A stretch of DNA of 64,000 nucleotides from Aureimonas frigidaquae (GTDB lineage Bacteria; Pseudomonadota; Alphaproteobacteria; Rhizobiales; Rhizobiaceae), in the NCBI RefSeq assembly GCF_001463905.1, contig NZ_BBWR01000010.1, positions 1-64,000 on the forward strand, read 5' to 3'. Both the position numbers and the translations under genes were made by a program. Positions 19,602 to 28,469 of the stretch are shown here, one piece after another; the stretch's first letter is position 1, and the number at the start of each line of letters is the position of its first letter. Below the pieces are notes generated by a model that saw only the letters and a program-made list of their open reading frames with translations, was not told the origin of the DNA and did not search any database.

Positions 19602-22600
19602 ATGATGGATGCACGCCTGACCCGCAATCGGCCCGCCGCCGGAGCCCCCGGCTTCGACGCCGGAGGCGTTACCGCCGTCCTGGGCCCCACCAACACCGGC
19701 AAGACCTGGCTGGCGATCGAGCGCATGGTGGCCCATTCGTCGGGCATCATCGGCCTGCCGCTGCGCCTCCTGGCGCGGGAAGTGTACCAGAAGGTCGTCG
19801 ACCGGGTCGGCGTCGGCGCCGTGGCGCTGATTACGGGCGAGGAAAAGATCAAGCCGCCCAATGCCCGCTATTCCGTCTGCACGGTCGAGGCCATGCCGGT
19901 GGATGGCAGCGCCGCCTTCGTGGCGATCGACGAGGTCCAGCTTGCCGGCGATCTGGAGCGGGGGCACCTCTTCACCGACCGCATCCTGCATATGCGGGGC
20001 ACGCAGGAAACGCTGCTCCTGGGCTCGGCGACCATGCGGGGCGTTCTGGAGCGACTCCTGCCGGGGCTGACGGTCCAGACGCGGCCACGCATGTCCAACC
20101 TCGTCTATGCCGGCTCCAAGAAAATCACACGGCTGCCGCGCCGCAGCGCCATCGTGGCCTTCTCCGCCGACGAGGTCTACGCCATCGCCGAGCTGATCCG
20201 CCGCCAGCGCGGCGGCGCGGCCGTCGTCCTGGGCGCGCTCAGCCCGCGCACCCGCAATGCGCAGGTGGAACTCTACCAGAACGGCGACGTCGAGTTCCTG
20301 GTGGCGACGGACGCCGTCGGCATGGGCCTGAACCTCGATGTCGATCACGTCGCCTTTGCGCAGGACTGGAAGTTCGACGGTTTCCAGTACCGCCAGCTGA
20401 CACCGGCTGAGTATGGCCAGATCGCCGGGCGCGCCGGCCGCCATGTGCGCGATGGCACGTTCGGCGTGACCGGACAGGTCGATCCGCTCGGCGAGGAACT
20501 GGTCGAAGCCCTGGAATCGCACCGCTTCGAGCCATTGAAGGTCCTGCAATGGCGTTCGCGCCGGCTGGATTTCAGTTCGTTGCAGGGCCTGCGCCACAGC
20601 CTGGACGCCTTGCCGCCGGTGGCGGACCTTGCCCGGGCGCTGCCATCCGTCGACCAGCGGGCCCTGGAACTCCTGTCCGCCGACGAGCGGATCGCGGCCA
20701 TGGCCCGCACGCCGCGCAATGTCGAGCTCCTTTGGGAAGCCTGCAAGTTGCCGGACTACCGGCGAATCGCTCCGGCCCAGCATGCGGAGATCATCGCGGC
20801 CGTGTACCGGGACCTTGCCACCCAAGGCCATGTGGCCGAAGATTACATGGCGAACCAGGTCCGGCATGCCGATTTTGCCGAAGGCGATATCGATGCCCTG
20901 TCGCGCAGGATCGCGGAAATCCGGACCTGGACCTATATTTCACACCGGCCGGGTTGGCTTGCCGATCCGTCACACTGGCAGGAAAAGACGCGCGCGATCG
21001 AAGACAGGCTGTCGGACGCGCTGCACGACAGGTTGACGAAACGCTTCGTAGATCGCAGGACAAGCGTCTTGATGAAGCGGCTGAGAGAGAACGCATTCAT
21101 GGAAGCTGAGATCGGCAGCGACGGGAAGGTCCTCGTCGAAGGCCATCATGTGGGCGAGCTGCAGGGGTTCAGGTTCACGCCGGACGTAAAGTCCGATGGG
21201 CCCGATGCCAAAGCCGTCCGCGCCGCTGCACAAAAAGCCCTGTCCGGTGAGTACGAGGCACGCGCCGAGCGTTTCAGCAATGCGCCGAACGGCGACATCG
21301 CGATCGGCTCGGACGGGCTCCTGCGCTGGCTGGGTGCGCCGGTGGCCAGCCTGACGGCCGGCGACAGCGCCCTGCGCCCGCGCATCGTGCTCCTGGCCGA
21401 TGACCAGCTTGCCGGCCCCGCGCGTGATAAGGTCGCCGCACGGGCGGATCGCTACGTGGCCTACCAGGTGTCGACCGTCCTCAAGCCGCTGGCCGATCTG
21501 GAAGCCGGTGAAGGGCTGGAAGGCACCGCCAAGGGCATCGCCTATCGCCTGGCCGAGAATTACGGCCTGATCCAGCGCCGGGACGTTGCGGACGAGGTCC
21601 GCTCCCTGGACCAGGACGCACGCGCAGCCCTGCGCCGTCTAGGCGTTCGCTTTGGCGCCTACCACATCTTCCTGCCGGCGCTGGTGAAGCCCGCTCCGGC
21701 GCAGCTCGTCACGCTGCTCTGGGCCATCCGCAACGATGGGCGGGACAAGCCCGGCTTCGGCGACGTGACTCAGCTCCTGGCGACCGGCCGCACATCCGCG
21801 CCGCTCGACCCGGCGATTGATCCCGTCTTCTACACCCTCTCCGGCTATCGCGCGCTCGGTCGCCGGGCCGTGCGCGTGGACATTCTGGAGCGGCTGGCCG
21901 ATCTGATCCGCCCTGCCCTGGCCTGGAAGCCGGGCACGGGCAAGCGGCCGGATGGCGCCTTCGACGGGCGCGAGTTCCTCGTCACCGCAGCCATGATGTC
22001 CATTCTGGGCGCCACCGCCGACGATATGGAAGAGATCCTCAAGGGCCTCGGCTATCGTGCCCGGCCGTTGCAGTCGAGCGCGGTCGAGGAGCAGCTCGCT
22101 GCCCAGGACGCCGCTGCGCAGGATGCAGCCCCCCGCGACAGCACCGCAACAGAGGCGGTCGCCGAACCGGCCGCGACCGCTGACCAGGCCCCGCAGGCCG
22201 AAGACCAGCCCGCTGGCGCGGACGTGTCGAACGGTCCGGACGGCGAGACGGTGGAGCCGGCGGCGCAGGACGATGGCGCCGACGCCGCCCCGGCGGCCGA
22301 GGCAACCGCGGCCGAACCCGAAGCCGTGGTGGAGGCCAGCGAAGCATCGCCGGCTCCGGAGCCCGCGCAGGATGCGGCGCCGCAGGCCGACGAATCTGCC
22401 GAGGTGCAGTCCGGCACGGCCGCGCAGCTCCCCGTTGGGGAAGCCCCGGCGCCGGCCGAGGCAGAGGTCAAGCTCGTGCAGCTCTGGCGTCCGCATCGTG
22501 GCGGCGAAGGCCGTGGACGCGGGCAGGAAAACCGTCCGCGGCACGACCGCAACCGCCGTCGCCAGGGTGGCGAGCCGGTGGAAGCGCGGGGCGATGCGCC

Positions 22601-22850
22601 AGCCGCCGAGCGTCAGCCCAACCGCGAGGGCGACAAGCGCCAGGAGCGTTTCGGCAAGCGGTCCGAGGGACGCGGCAAGCCGCGCCCGGGCAATGACGAG
22701 CGTGAGCGTGCCCCGCGTGAGGGCTCCTTCCGGGACGGGCCGCGCCGCGATGGGGCGCGGGACGAGCGTCGGAACGACCGCCAGAAGCCGGTCGATCCCG
22801 ATTCGCCCTTCGCCAAGCTGGCGGCGCTGAAGGACAAGCTCAAGAAGTAG
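19602..22850 (+). CDS. SUV3-like superfamily 2 RNA helicase
   Basis: ATP-dependent helicase of 1082 residues, related to mitochondrial SUV3, the degradosome helicase. Walker A GPTNTGKT lies at 28-35, the DEVQ box (Walker B) at 110-113, the GSATM motif near 141, and motif VI QIAGRAGR at 273-280. A conserved C-terminal helicase region runs to about 820, followed by a roughly 140-residue acidic, Ala/Pro/Glu-rich linker and a strongly basic Arg/Gly-rich end that could bind RNA. I start at 19602 (ATGATG) rather than the upstream TTG at 19563. The gene is followed 15 bases later by an S4-domain gene, suggesting one transcript for two RNA-binding proteins. The role in RNA decay is inferred from the mitochondrial relative. 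Confidence 0.9.
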   Translation: MMDARLTRNRPAAGAPGFDAGGVTAVLGPTNTGKTWLAIERMVAHSSGIIGLPLRLLAREVYQKVVDRVGVGAVALITGEEKIKPPNARYSVCTVEAMPVDGSAAFVAIDEVQLAGDLERGHLFTDRILHMRGTQETLLLGSATMRGVLERLLPGLTVQTRPRMSNLVYAGSKKITRLPRRSAIVAFSADEVYAIAELIRRQRGGAAVVLGALSPRTRNAQVELYQNGDVEFLVATDAVGMGLNLDVDHVAFAQDWKFDGFQYRQLTPAEYGQIAGRAGRHVRDGTFGVTGQVDPLGEELVEALESHRFEPLKVLQWRSRRLDFSSLQGLRHSLDALPPVADLARALPSVDQRALELLSADERIAAMARTPRNVELLWEACKLPDYRRIAPAQHAEIIAAVYRDLATQGHVAEDYMANQVRHADFAEGDIDALSRRIAEIRTWTYISHRPGWLADPSHWQEKTRAIEDRLSDALHDRLTKRFVDRRTSVLMKRLRENAFMEAEIGSDGKVLVEGHHVGELQGFRFTPDVKSDGPDAKAVRAAAQKALSGEYEARAERFSNAPNGDIAIGSDGLLRWLGAPVASLTAGDSALRPRIVLLADDQLAGPARDKVAARADRYVAYQVSTVLKPLADLEAGEGLEGTAKGIAYRLAENYGLIQRRDVADEVRSLDQDARAALRRLGVRFGAYHIFLPALVKPAPAQLVTLLWAIRNDGRDKPGFGDVTQLLATGRTSAPLDPAIDPVFYTLSGYRALGRRAVRVDILERLADLIRPALAWKPGTGKRPDGAFDGREFLVTAAMMSILGATADDMEEILKGLGYRARPLQSSAVEEQLAAQDAAAQDAAPRDSTATEAVAEPAATADQAPQAEDQPAGADVSNGPDGETVEPAAQDDGADAAPAAEATAAEPEAVVEASEASPAPEPAQDAAPQADESAEVQSGTAAQLPVGEAPAPAEAEVKLVQLWRPHRGGEGRGRGQENRPRHDRNRRRQGGEPVEARGDAPAAERQPNREGDKRQERFGKRSEGRGKPRPGNDERERAPREGSFRDGPRRDGARDERRNDRQKPVDPDSPFAKLAALKDKLKK

Positions 22851-22865
22851 GAGGTTGCGGGGCGC

Positions 22866-23189
22866 ATGGCGGCGGGTGAGCAGCGGATCGATAAGTGGCT
22901 GTATTTCGCCCGCGTCGTGAAATCCCGCAGCCTCGCCCAGAAGCTGGCTCTGTCCGGGGCCGTCCGGGTTAATCGTGAGAAGGTGCAGCACAGTGCCCGG
23001 ATCGTCCGCCCGGGCGATGTGCTGACCATTCGCCTGGATCATGCCGTGCGGGTGTTGCAGGTCATGTCGCCGGGGGTGAGACGCGGCCCGGCCAGCGAGG
23101 CCGCGCTCCTCTACGCCGATCTGTCGGCTCCCCTGCCGGATCTGGCGCCGGCAGTCGATGACGAGCCGGAGAACAGTTTGTCAGCCTGA
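22866..23189 (+). CDS. S4-domain RNA-binding protein (Hsp15/HslR-like)
   Basis: Small basic protein of 107 residues with an S4 RNA-binding domain at about 7-70 (QRIDKWLYFARVVKSRSLAQ, then GAVRVNREKV and PGDVLTIR). This is the layout of HslR/Hsp15, which in E. coli binds 50S subunits carrying stalled nascent chains. It lies 15 bases after the helicase gene, and the GGAGG at its front begins just after the helicase stop codon. The domain is certain; the HslR role is inferred. Confidence 0.9.
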   Translation: MAAGEQRIDKWLYFARVVKSRSLAQKLALSGAVRVNREKVQHSARIVRPGDVLTIRLDHAVRVLQVMSPGVRRGPASEAALLYADLSAPLPDLAPAVDDEPENSLSA

Positions 23190-23349
23190 GCCACAAACAC
23201 AGTATCCTTTGCTCTTGCAACGCACACGGTGAGGGTCTACCTCCCGGCACGAGAAGCTCTCCTCCGCCGTTGCGGGGCTGTGGGCTATCCTGCAATCGCG
23301 CCCGGCAGTCGATCGCCTCCACTGCCGTTCAGCCCCGGGAATAGGTTCA

Positions 23350-23688
23350 ATGACCTACGTCGTGACCGACAACTGCATCCGCTGCAAGTACACCGATTGC
23401 GTGGAGGTCTGTCCCGTCGATTGCTTCTATGAGGGCGAGAACATGCTCGTCATCCATCCCGATGAATGCATCGATTGCGGCGTCTGCGAGCCCGAATGCC
23501 CGGCCGAGGCCATCAAGCCCGATACGGAGCCCGGCCTCGACAAGTGGCTCAAGCTCAATGCCGAATATGCCGACAAGTGGCCCAACATCACGATCAAGCG
23601 CGATGCGCCGGCCGATGCGAAGGACATGGATGGCGTCGAGGACAAGCTCGACAAGTTCTTCTCGCCGGAGGCCGGCTCCGGGGACTGA
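23350..23688 (+). CDS. fdxA: Ferredoxin FdxA, 7Fe type
   Basis: Cytosolic electron carrier of 112 residues. Nine cysteines are visible: C9, C12, C17, C21, C25 in the first cluster region and C40, C43, C46, C50 in the second. This is the Azotobacter-type 7Fe pattern, where a [3Fe-4S] and a [4Fe-4S] cluster are bound, and the long C-terminal extension ([21 protein letters not shown]) matches that subfamily. GGGAATAGG precedes the start. In this group of bacteria fdxA usually stands between the S4-domain gene and carD, as here. Confidence 0.95.
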   Translation: MTYVVTDNCIRCKYTDCVEVCPVDCFYEGENMLVIHPDECIDCGVCEPECPAEAIKPDTEPGLDKWLKLNAEYADKWPNITIKRDAPADAKDMDGVEDKLDKFFSPEAGSGD

Positions 23689-23727
23689 GGCGGCCCGGCG
23701 CCAGCGCCGCCCCGCTCATGGAACCGC

Positions 23728-23746
23728 CCCGGCCGGATCGGCCGGG
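23728..23746 (+). terminator. Hairpin after fdxA
   Basis: Perfect 8-bp stem CCCGGCCG / CGGCCGGG with a GAT loop, about 40 bases past the fdxA stop. There is no T-run, so terminator function is only likely. Confidence 0.45.
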
Positions 23747-23893
23747 AGGGCGCTGACGCATTCTGTCCCGTCCGCGCACTGCAATGCCGGGTCACCCGCG
23801 CATAGGGCGACTGACATTTCGGCAAAGCCCTGCAACAGGCAACCGGAGGTTGCCTGTCCACATGTCATGTCGGACTCATCCCACGCAAATACC

Positions 23894-23922
23894 TTGAGTT
23901 TTCGCCGCCAATAGGGTATTAT
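23894..23922 (+). promoter_or_regulatory. Probable sigma-70 promoter of carD
   Basis: TTGAGT (23894-23899), a 17-base spacer and TATTAT (23917-23922) form a near-consensus housekeeping promoter in an AT-rich patch. Transcription would start near 23930 and give a leader of about 260 bases before carD. CTTGAG at the -35 would also fit an RpoH-type element, but the -10 does not. Confidence 0.6.
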
Positions 23923-24188
23923 TTTCGCAACAGTCGAATGCTGGCTTCCGTCAAGCTACTTGACCCGGCTTTCGCGGCACTTCCGAAAGGCGCTTCTTCG
24001 TCAGCCGTGGTCGTACTCAGCCGGTTCCCGAACTGGACATGACCGCTTTGGCCTATAGGTGCCCATGGAAGGTCCAGGCTGGCGTATCATCACAGGATGG
24101 CACGCGCTTCAAATCCGGCGACTCTCCATGTCGTCCCCGTGCATAGCGGCACTCGCGGCCGCGCACAACAGGGAGTTTTATCAGGCGT

Positions 24189-24764
24189 ATGAGCATTCAG
24201 AAGAAGACCTCCCAGCGTCAAGGCTTCAAGACCGGCGAAAGCATCGTTTACCCTGCTCACGGCGTCGGCCAGATCGTTGCGATCGAGGAACAGACCGTTG
24301 CGGGGATGAAGCTCGAACTCTTCGTCATCGACTTCGAGAAGGACAAGATGCGGCTGAAGGTGCCGGTCGCGAAGGCGGAAGCGGTCGGCATGCGCAAGCT
24401 GTCGGAAACCGATTTCGTCGAGCGGGCGCTGAAGGTCGTGCAGGGCCGCGCGCGCGTCAAGCGCACCATGTGGAGCCGCCGCGCCCAGGAATACGATGCC
24501 AAGATCAATTCGGGCGATCTCATCTCCATCGCCGAGGTCGTCCGTGATCTGTATCGTGCCGAAAGCCAGCCGGAACAGTCCTATTCCGAGCGTCAGCTCT
24601 ATGAGGCCGCGCTCGGCCGCATGGCGCGCGAACTCGCCGCCGTGAACGAGGTATCGGAGACTGAGGCGATCCGCCTGATCGAGGTGAACCTCAACAAGAG
24701 CCCGAAGCGCGGCAAGGTCGCCGAGAACGACGAAGACGAGATCGAGGCCGACGAAGCCGCCTGA
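24189..24764 (+). CDS. carD: CarD family transcriptional regulator
   Basis: RNA-polymerase-binding protein that stabilises open promoter complexes, notably at rRNA promoters. The 191-residue protein has the N-terminal RNAP-interaction domain of the TRCF/CarD type (about 12-75, FKTGESIVYPAHGVGQIVAIEE pattern) and an all-helical C-terminal DNA-binding domain (about 80-165), then an acidic tail (ENDEDEIEADEAA). Length and order match CarD/CdnL of alphaproteobacteria. It is monocistronic, with its own promoter upstream and a strong terminator 33 bases downstream. Confidence 0.93.
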   Translation: MSIQKKTSQRQGFKTGESIVYPAHGVGQIVAIEEQTVAGMKLELFVIDFEKDKMRLKVPVAKAEAVGMRKLSETDFVERALKVVQGRARVKRTMWSRRAQEYDAKINSGDLISIAEVVRDLYRAESQPEQSYSERQLYEAALGRMARELAAVNEVSETEAIRLIEVNLNKSPKRGKVAENDEDEIEADEAA

Positions 24765-24796
24765 TCGTCTCTCCTACAGTCAGAAGCAGTCAGAAG

Positions 24797-24824
24797 GCCG
24801 GTCGTTTCGACCGGCTTTTCTTTT
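24797..24824 (+). terminator. Rho-independent terminator of carD
   Basis: Perfect 8-bp stem GCCGGTCG / CGACCGGC with a TTT loop, followed at once by TTTTCTTTT. This is a textbook intrinsic terminator. Confidence 0.92.
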
Positions 24825-25039
24825 GCGTGGATCGCAGAACTGGACTTTCGTTCGGGCCGCGGCGTCCTGCCGCGCTGGACATAGCCCTTGCCGGCGCTGC
24901 GCGCTGATCTATCTGAGCAAAAATTATCTTCACCCCCCGGAACCAACCGGCGCGCGTGCGGTTGTAACCGTGCGTAGGGTGAGGGGGATGTGTCCGGCCT
25001 TGCGCGACGAACTGTCAGATTTCAGCGAAAGGCTCCGAC

Positions 25040-25906
25040 ATGAAATCCCAGTCCGCAGGCCGCCTCATGATCCGTGCTGCCATGGCTGCACCCTATCTCC
25101 AGAGGGACGAAGAATATCAGCTCGCGGTTCGCTGGAAGGAGAGCCACGATCAGGCCGCCCTGCACCGCATGACTGCCGCTCATATGCGCCTGGTCATTTC
25201 CATGGCGGCCAAGTTCCGCCATTTCGGACTGTCGATGAACGATCTGATCCAGGAAGGGCATGTCGGCCTTCTGGAAGCTGCGGCCCGCTTCGAGCCCGAG
25301 CGCGAAGTCCGCTTCTCGACCTATGCGACCTGGTGGATCCGCGCCTCCATTCAGGATTACATCCTGCGCAACTGGTCCATCGTACGCGGCGGCACCTCTT
25401 CCGCGCAGAAGGCGCTGTTCTTCAACCTGCGCCGCCTTCGGGCGCGGTTGAGCCAGGGCTCGGAAGCGCTGGCCAGCAGCGAGATGTACCGGGAAATCGC
25501 CCAGGCGCTGAACGTTTCGGTCGGCGATGTCGCGCTGATGGACAGCCGCCTGTCCGGACCCGACTCCTCCCTGAACGCCCCCTTGATGGAAGACGAGTCC
25601 GGCAGCGCCGACCGCCAGGATTTCCTCGTCTCCGACTCTCCCCTCCCGGATGAGATGGTGTCGACCTCCATCGACGATGAGCGCCGCGTGTTGTGGCTGA
25701 CCGACGCCCTCGATGTCCTGTCGGAACGTGAGCTGCGCATCATCCGCGAGCGCCGCTTGCAGGACGAAGGCGCGACGCTTGAAGCCTTGGGCAGTGAGCT
25801 CGGCATCTCCAAGGAGCGCGTCCGCCAGATCGAGACGCGCGCGCTGGAAAAGCTGCGTGCGGCCCTTCTGGCCCGCAACCCCGACCAGGCTGCCTATGTG
25901 AGCTGA
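25040..25906 (+). CDS. rpoH: RNA polymerase sigma factor RpoH (sigma-32 family, RpoH2-like)
   Basis: Alternative sigma factor for heat-shock or oxidative-stress genes. The 288-residue protein shows region 2 (LVISMAAKFRHFGLSMNDLIQEGHVGLLEAA, then FSTYATWWIRASIQDYILRNW), the RpoH box variant AQKALFFNLRRLR (consensus Q-R/K-K-L-F-F-N-L-R), and region 4 with a helix-turn-helix (LEALGSELGISKERVRQIETRALEKLR). Many alphaproteobacteria carry two RpoH proteins; the divergence of the box suggests the RpoH2 type, linked to singlet-oxygen responses, but a second copy cannot be seen here. AAAGG precedes the start. A strong terminator follows. Confidence 0.93.
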   Translation: MKSQSAGRLMIRAAMAAPYLQRDEEYQLAVRWKESHDQAALHRMTAAHMRLVISMAAKFRHFGLSMNDLIQEGHVGLLEAAARFEPEREVRFSTYATWWIRASIQDYILRNWSIVRGGTSSAQKALFFNLRRLRARLSQGSEALASSEMYREIAQALNVSVGDVALMDSRLSGPDSSLNAPLMEDESGSADRQDFLVSDSPLPDEMVSTSIDDERRVLWLTDALDVLSERELRIIRERRLQDEGATLEALGSELGISKERVRQIETRALEKLRAALLARNPDQAAYVS

Positions 25907-25930
25907 CGCTCCGTAGACAGGTATCGTATC

Positions 25931-25962
25931 AAGGGCGCGGTGTATCTCAACACCGCGCCCTT
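25931..25962 (+). terminator. Terminator after rpoH
   Basis: A 13-bp perfect stem (AAGGGCGCGGTGT / ACACCGCGCCCTT) with a six-base loop, followed by TTTCTG, 24 bases past the rpoH stop. It is oriented for rpoH but could also stop minus-strand transcripts. Confidence 0.85.
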
Positions 25963-26052
25963 TCTGTATCTGCAACTTGTCGTCGGATGCCAGGCTACGG
26001 AGCAGGACCGAAAAGCTCCGGCAATCGGGTGCCGGAAACCCTTGGGAAGCGC

Positions 26053-27597
26053 CTATTCGGCGATGATCTTGTAGCGCGTGCCGGTGCGCACGCCGCCCCC
26101 GCCTTCCAGCCCGTTCAGAAGGCGGAACAGTTCGACCTTTCGGTCCACGCCCTGCATGCGCCCGGCAATGGAGGCTTCCGTATCGCCGAGGCCGGCCGTC
26201 ACAATGCGGATGCGCAAGGGCTTCAGATTCTGCCGCTCGGCCGGCGACATGAGCCGGAAACTGTCGGAAATCTGCCGCGCGGCCGCGTCCAGACGGTCTG
26301 AGGCATTGGCCGGCATGGCCGTCAGGAAACGATAGACCTGCCCGCCGACCCGGATCAGCGTGATGTCGAACACATAGGCGCCGCCCTGAGCCCTCGCGGT
26401 CACGCCCTCGAGCCCCGCCACACGGATGGGGCGGATGGAATTGGCGTCGAGCCCGCCGATCCAGCCGCTGCGGACATAGTCGTCCAGCGAGCTGCGCTCC
26501 GGCAGGGCAACCCCGTCGAAGCGGATCGCCGTATCCCCCGGCCCGGTCGCCAGCACCGCCTCGGCCGTGTTGTCGATGACGAAGTCGCGCGGGACGGTGA
26601 AGGTGATGCCAAGCCCCGGATGGAAGAAGCTGCGCTCACGCACATAGCCTTCCGCTGCGGTGTCGCCGAAGAGCATGCCGTCAATGCCCGACAGGTAGCG
26701 GTCACGATCGGCAATGCCGGTCCCCTCCGGACCGAACTCGGCGGCATGCCGCCGGGCGAAATCGATCCGCTGCGCGGAGGCCGGATGCGAGGCCAGAAAA
26801 TCCAGATCGGCGTTGGGCGCCTGGAAGGCGTTGCGGAAGCGCGAGAAGGACTCCATCGCCTCCAGGAAGCGCGCGGCCGAATAGGGGTCGTAACCTGCGC
26901 GGCCGATATGCCGGATCCCCAGCGCGTCAGCCTCCAACTCCTGATTGCGGGAGAAGCTGGCAAGGTTGAGCTGCCCCTTGGCCAGGGCCGCCTGTCCGGC
27001 CTGCGGACTGGACAGGACTTCGGCCACGACGCGCCCGGCCAGCTCGGCCGCCTGCTCGCGCTCCTGGCGCTTAATGCCGTGATTGGCCGAGACATGGCCC
27101 ATCTCATGGGCCAGCACGGCCGCGACTTCGGCCGAATCGTTTGCCAGGGCCAGAAGGCCCCGCGTCACGTAGAGATAGCCCCCCGGCAGCGCGAAGGCGT
27201 TGATGTTGGGGGAGTTGAGAACGGTGATGGAGTAGGCGCGGTTCGGATCGTCCGAGTAGGCGGCCAGGCGGCCCACAATGGCGGCGAGCGAACGCTCAAG
27301 CCGCGGATCGGAATAGGCGCCGCCATAGGCGGCGAGGATCCGCGGGTGCTGGGACCGGCCGATGGACGATTGCGGATCGTTCTGTTGGGCGCTCTCGAAG
27401 CTGATGGGCTGGCGCTGCTGCGGCAGGAAGCCGGACGGCCCGGAAGCCCCTTGCGCCATGTCCTCCATGCCCGCGCCGAGCGAGGTGCAGCCGGACGCGG
27501 CAAGGCCGGCCAGAAGCACGGCCAGCACGGCCACGCGCCTGCCCTGCCGAACCCGGCGCTCCGTCCTGCCACTCCGAACCGACGTGCTGGCCGTCAT
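26053..27597 (-). CDS. M48 family metalloprotease, lipoprotein, with C-terminal substrate/LysM-like region
   Basis: Predicted periplasmic zinc protease of 514 residues, similar in layout to BepA/YfgC-type outer-membrane quality-control proteases. The N-terminus is basic, then hydrophobic, and ends in a lipobox (LAASGC, C37). The peptidase_M48 domain spans about 80-300 with HEMGH at 164-168 and the third zinc ligand in LEADALG (E222). Instead of BepA's tetratricopeptide repeats, the C-terminal half is a beta-rich region (about 310-450) and a short end resembling LysM-type repeats (TEASIAGRMQGVDRKVELFRLLNG). It is a single gene between rpoH and the thiamine locus. The substrate is unknown. Confidence 0.9.
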   Translation of the reverse strand: MTASTSVRSGRTERRVRQGRRVAVLAVLLAGLAASGCTSLGAGMEDMAQGASGPSGFLPQQRQPISFESAQQNDPQSSIGRSQHPRILAAYGGAYSDPRLERSLAAIVGRLAAYSDDPNRAYSITVLNSPNINAFALPGGYLYVTRGLLALANDSAEVAAVLAHEMGHVSANHGIKRQEREQAAELAGRVVAEVLSSPQAGQAALAKGQLNLASFSRNQELEADALGIRHIGRAGYDPYSAARFLEAMESFSRFRNAFQAPNADLDFLASHPASAQRIDFARRHAAEFGPEGTGIADRDRYLSGIDGMLFGDTAAEGYVRERSFFHPGLGITFTVPRDFVIDNTAEAVLATGPGDTAIRFDGVALPERSSLDDYVRSGWIGGLDANSIRPIRVAGLEGVTARAQGGAYVFDITLIRVGGQVYRFLTAMPANASDRLDAAARQISDSFRLMSPAERQNLKPLRIRIVTAGLGDTEASIAGRMQGVDRKVELFRLLNGLEGGGGVRTGTRYKIIAE

Positions 27598-27759
27598 GAT
27601 CGCAACTGTCCCCTCGCTTCGGCGTGTGTCAACCGGCCCCCTTCATAGCGCGCTCCGGTGGCAAACCGAAAGCGCGGCAGGGCAACAGCGGCCGAACAAC
27701 CGACGCATGCGCATGCAGCGCAATTCCGACGGAAGTGTGAGAGCGCAAGGCTTGGCCTC

Positions 27760-28461
27760 TCAACTCAGGTAATCGGCCAGGCGCGGATGCGGCGGCGGCC
27801 CCATCAGCTCCGCGACAGGACCGTCCAGCGCCACACGCCCCTTGTCGATGAAGACGATTCGCTCCGCATGGCCGAGCGCGTCCTCTGGCTGGTGCGTCAC
27901 CATCAGGATGGTCAGCCGCGCCCTTTCGCGCAATTGGCCGATCAGGCCCAGCATGTCTTGCCGCAGGCCGGGCCCGAGCGCGGCGAAGGGTTCGTCCAGG
28001 AGCAGAAGCGGGCGCTCGCGCACCAGGGCCCGTGCCAGCGCCACACGCTGGCGCTCACCACCCGACATGGCGGCCGGGCGGCGCGGGCCGTAGCCGGCAA
28101 GGCCGACCGCGGCGAGTGCTTCCTCTGCGCGGGCGCGCAAGGGCGCGCCGGGCCGAGCCCGCGTCGTCAGCCCCAGAAGAACGTTCTGCAGGGCCGTCAA
28201 ATGCGGGAAGAGGTTGTTTTCCTGAAACACCAGGCTGACCGGCCGCTCCGATGGCGCCATGCCGGACATGTCCGCCCCGCGATAGAGGATCCTGCCGCTG
28301 TCCGGGCCGACGAAGCCGGCCACGAGATCGAGCAGGGTGGACTTGCCTGCGCCGCTCGGGCCGATGACGGCGATCCACGCGCCCTCAGCCACGTCGAGGT
28401 CGAAGCACATGTCGAGCCCGTCATAGGCGAAACGGACGGCGTCGAGTTGGAGAATCGGCAT
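27760..28461 (-). CDS. thiQ: Thiamine ABC transporter ATP-binding protein
   Basis: ATPase of the ThiBPQ importer for thiamine and its phosphates. At 233 residues it is a compact single-domain ATPase like known ThiQ. Walker A GPSGAGKST lies at 34-42, the Q-loop in VFQENNLFPHL, the signature in MSGGERQRVALARAL, and Walker B in LLLLDEPFAALG. I chose the ATG at 28461, eight bases past the thiP stop; a GTG at 28473 overlapping that stop is an alternative. Last gene of the riboswitch-controlled operon thiB-thiP-thiQ. Confidence 0.93.
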   Translation of the reverse strand: MPILQLDAVRFAYDGLDMCFDLDVAEGAWIAVIGPSGAGKSTLLDLVAGFVGPDSGRILYRGADMSGMAPSERPVSLVFQENNLFPHLTALQNVLLGLTTRARPGAPLRARAEEALAAVGLAGYGPRRPAAMSGGERQRVALARALVRERPLLLLDEPFAALGPGLRQDMLGLIGQLRERARLTILMVTHQPEDALGHAERIVFIDKGRVALDGPVAELMGPPPHPRLADYLS

Positions 28462-28469
28462 CGTCACTG

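Larger units (their letters stand above)
23689..24188 (+). other. 500-bp intergenic region with long carD leader
   Basis: No gene is supported. The first part carries a hairpin after fdxA; the middle is AT-richer and holds a good sigma-70 promoter at 23894-23922; the remaining ~260 bases up to carD would be a long untranslated leader. A frame starting at 24059 runs through into carD in another reading frame and looks like a shadow. Confidence 0.55.

Noticed and set aside
24059-24547. A 162-codon gene upstream of and overlapping carD
   Set aside because: It reads through carD in another frame with poor composition and no domain, and its start lacks a ribosome site.
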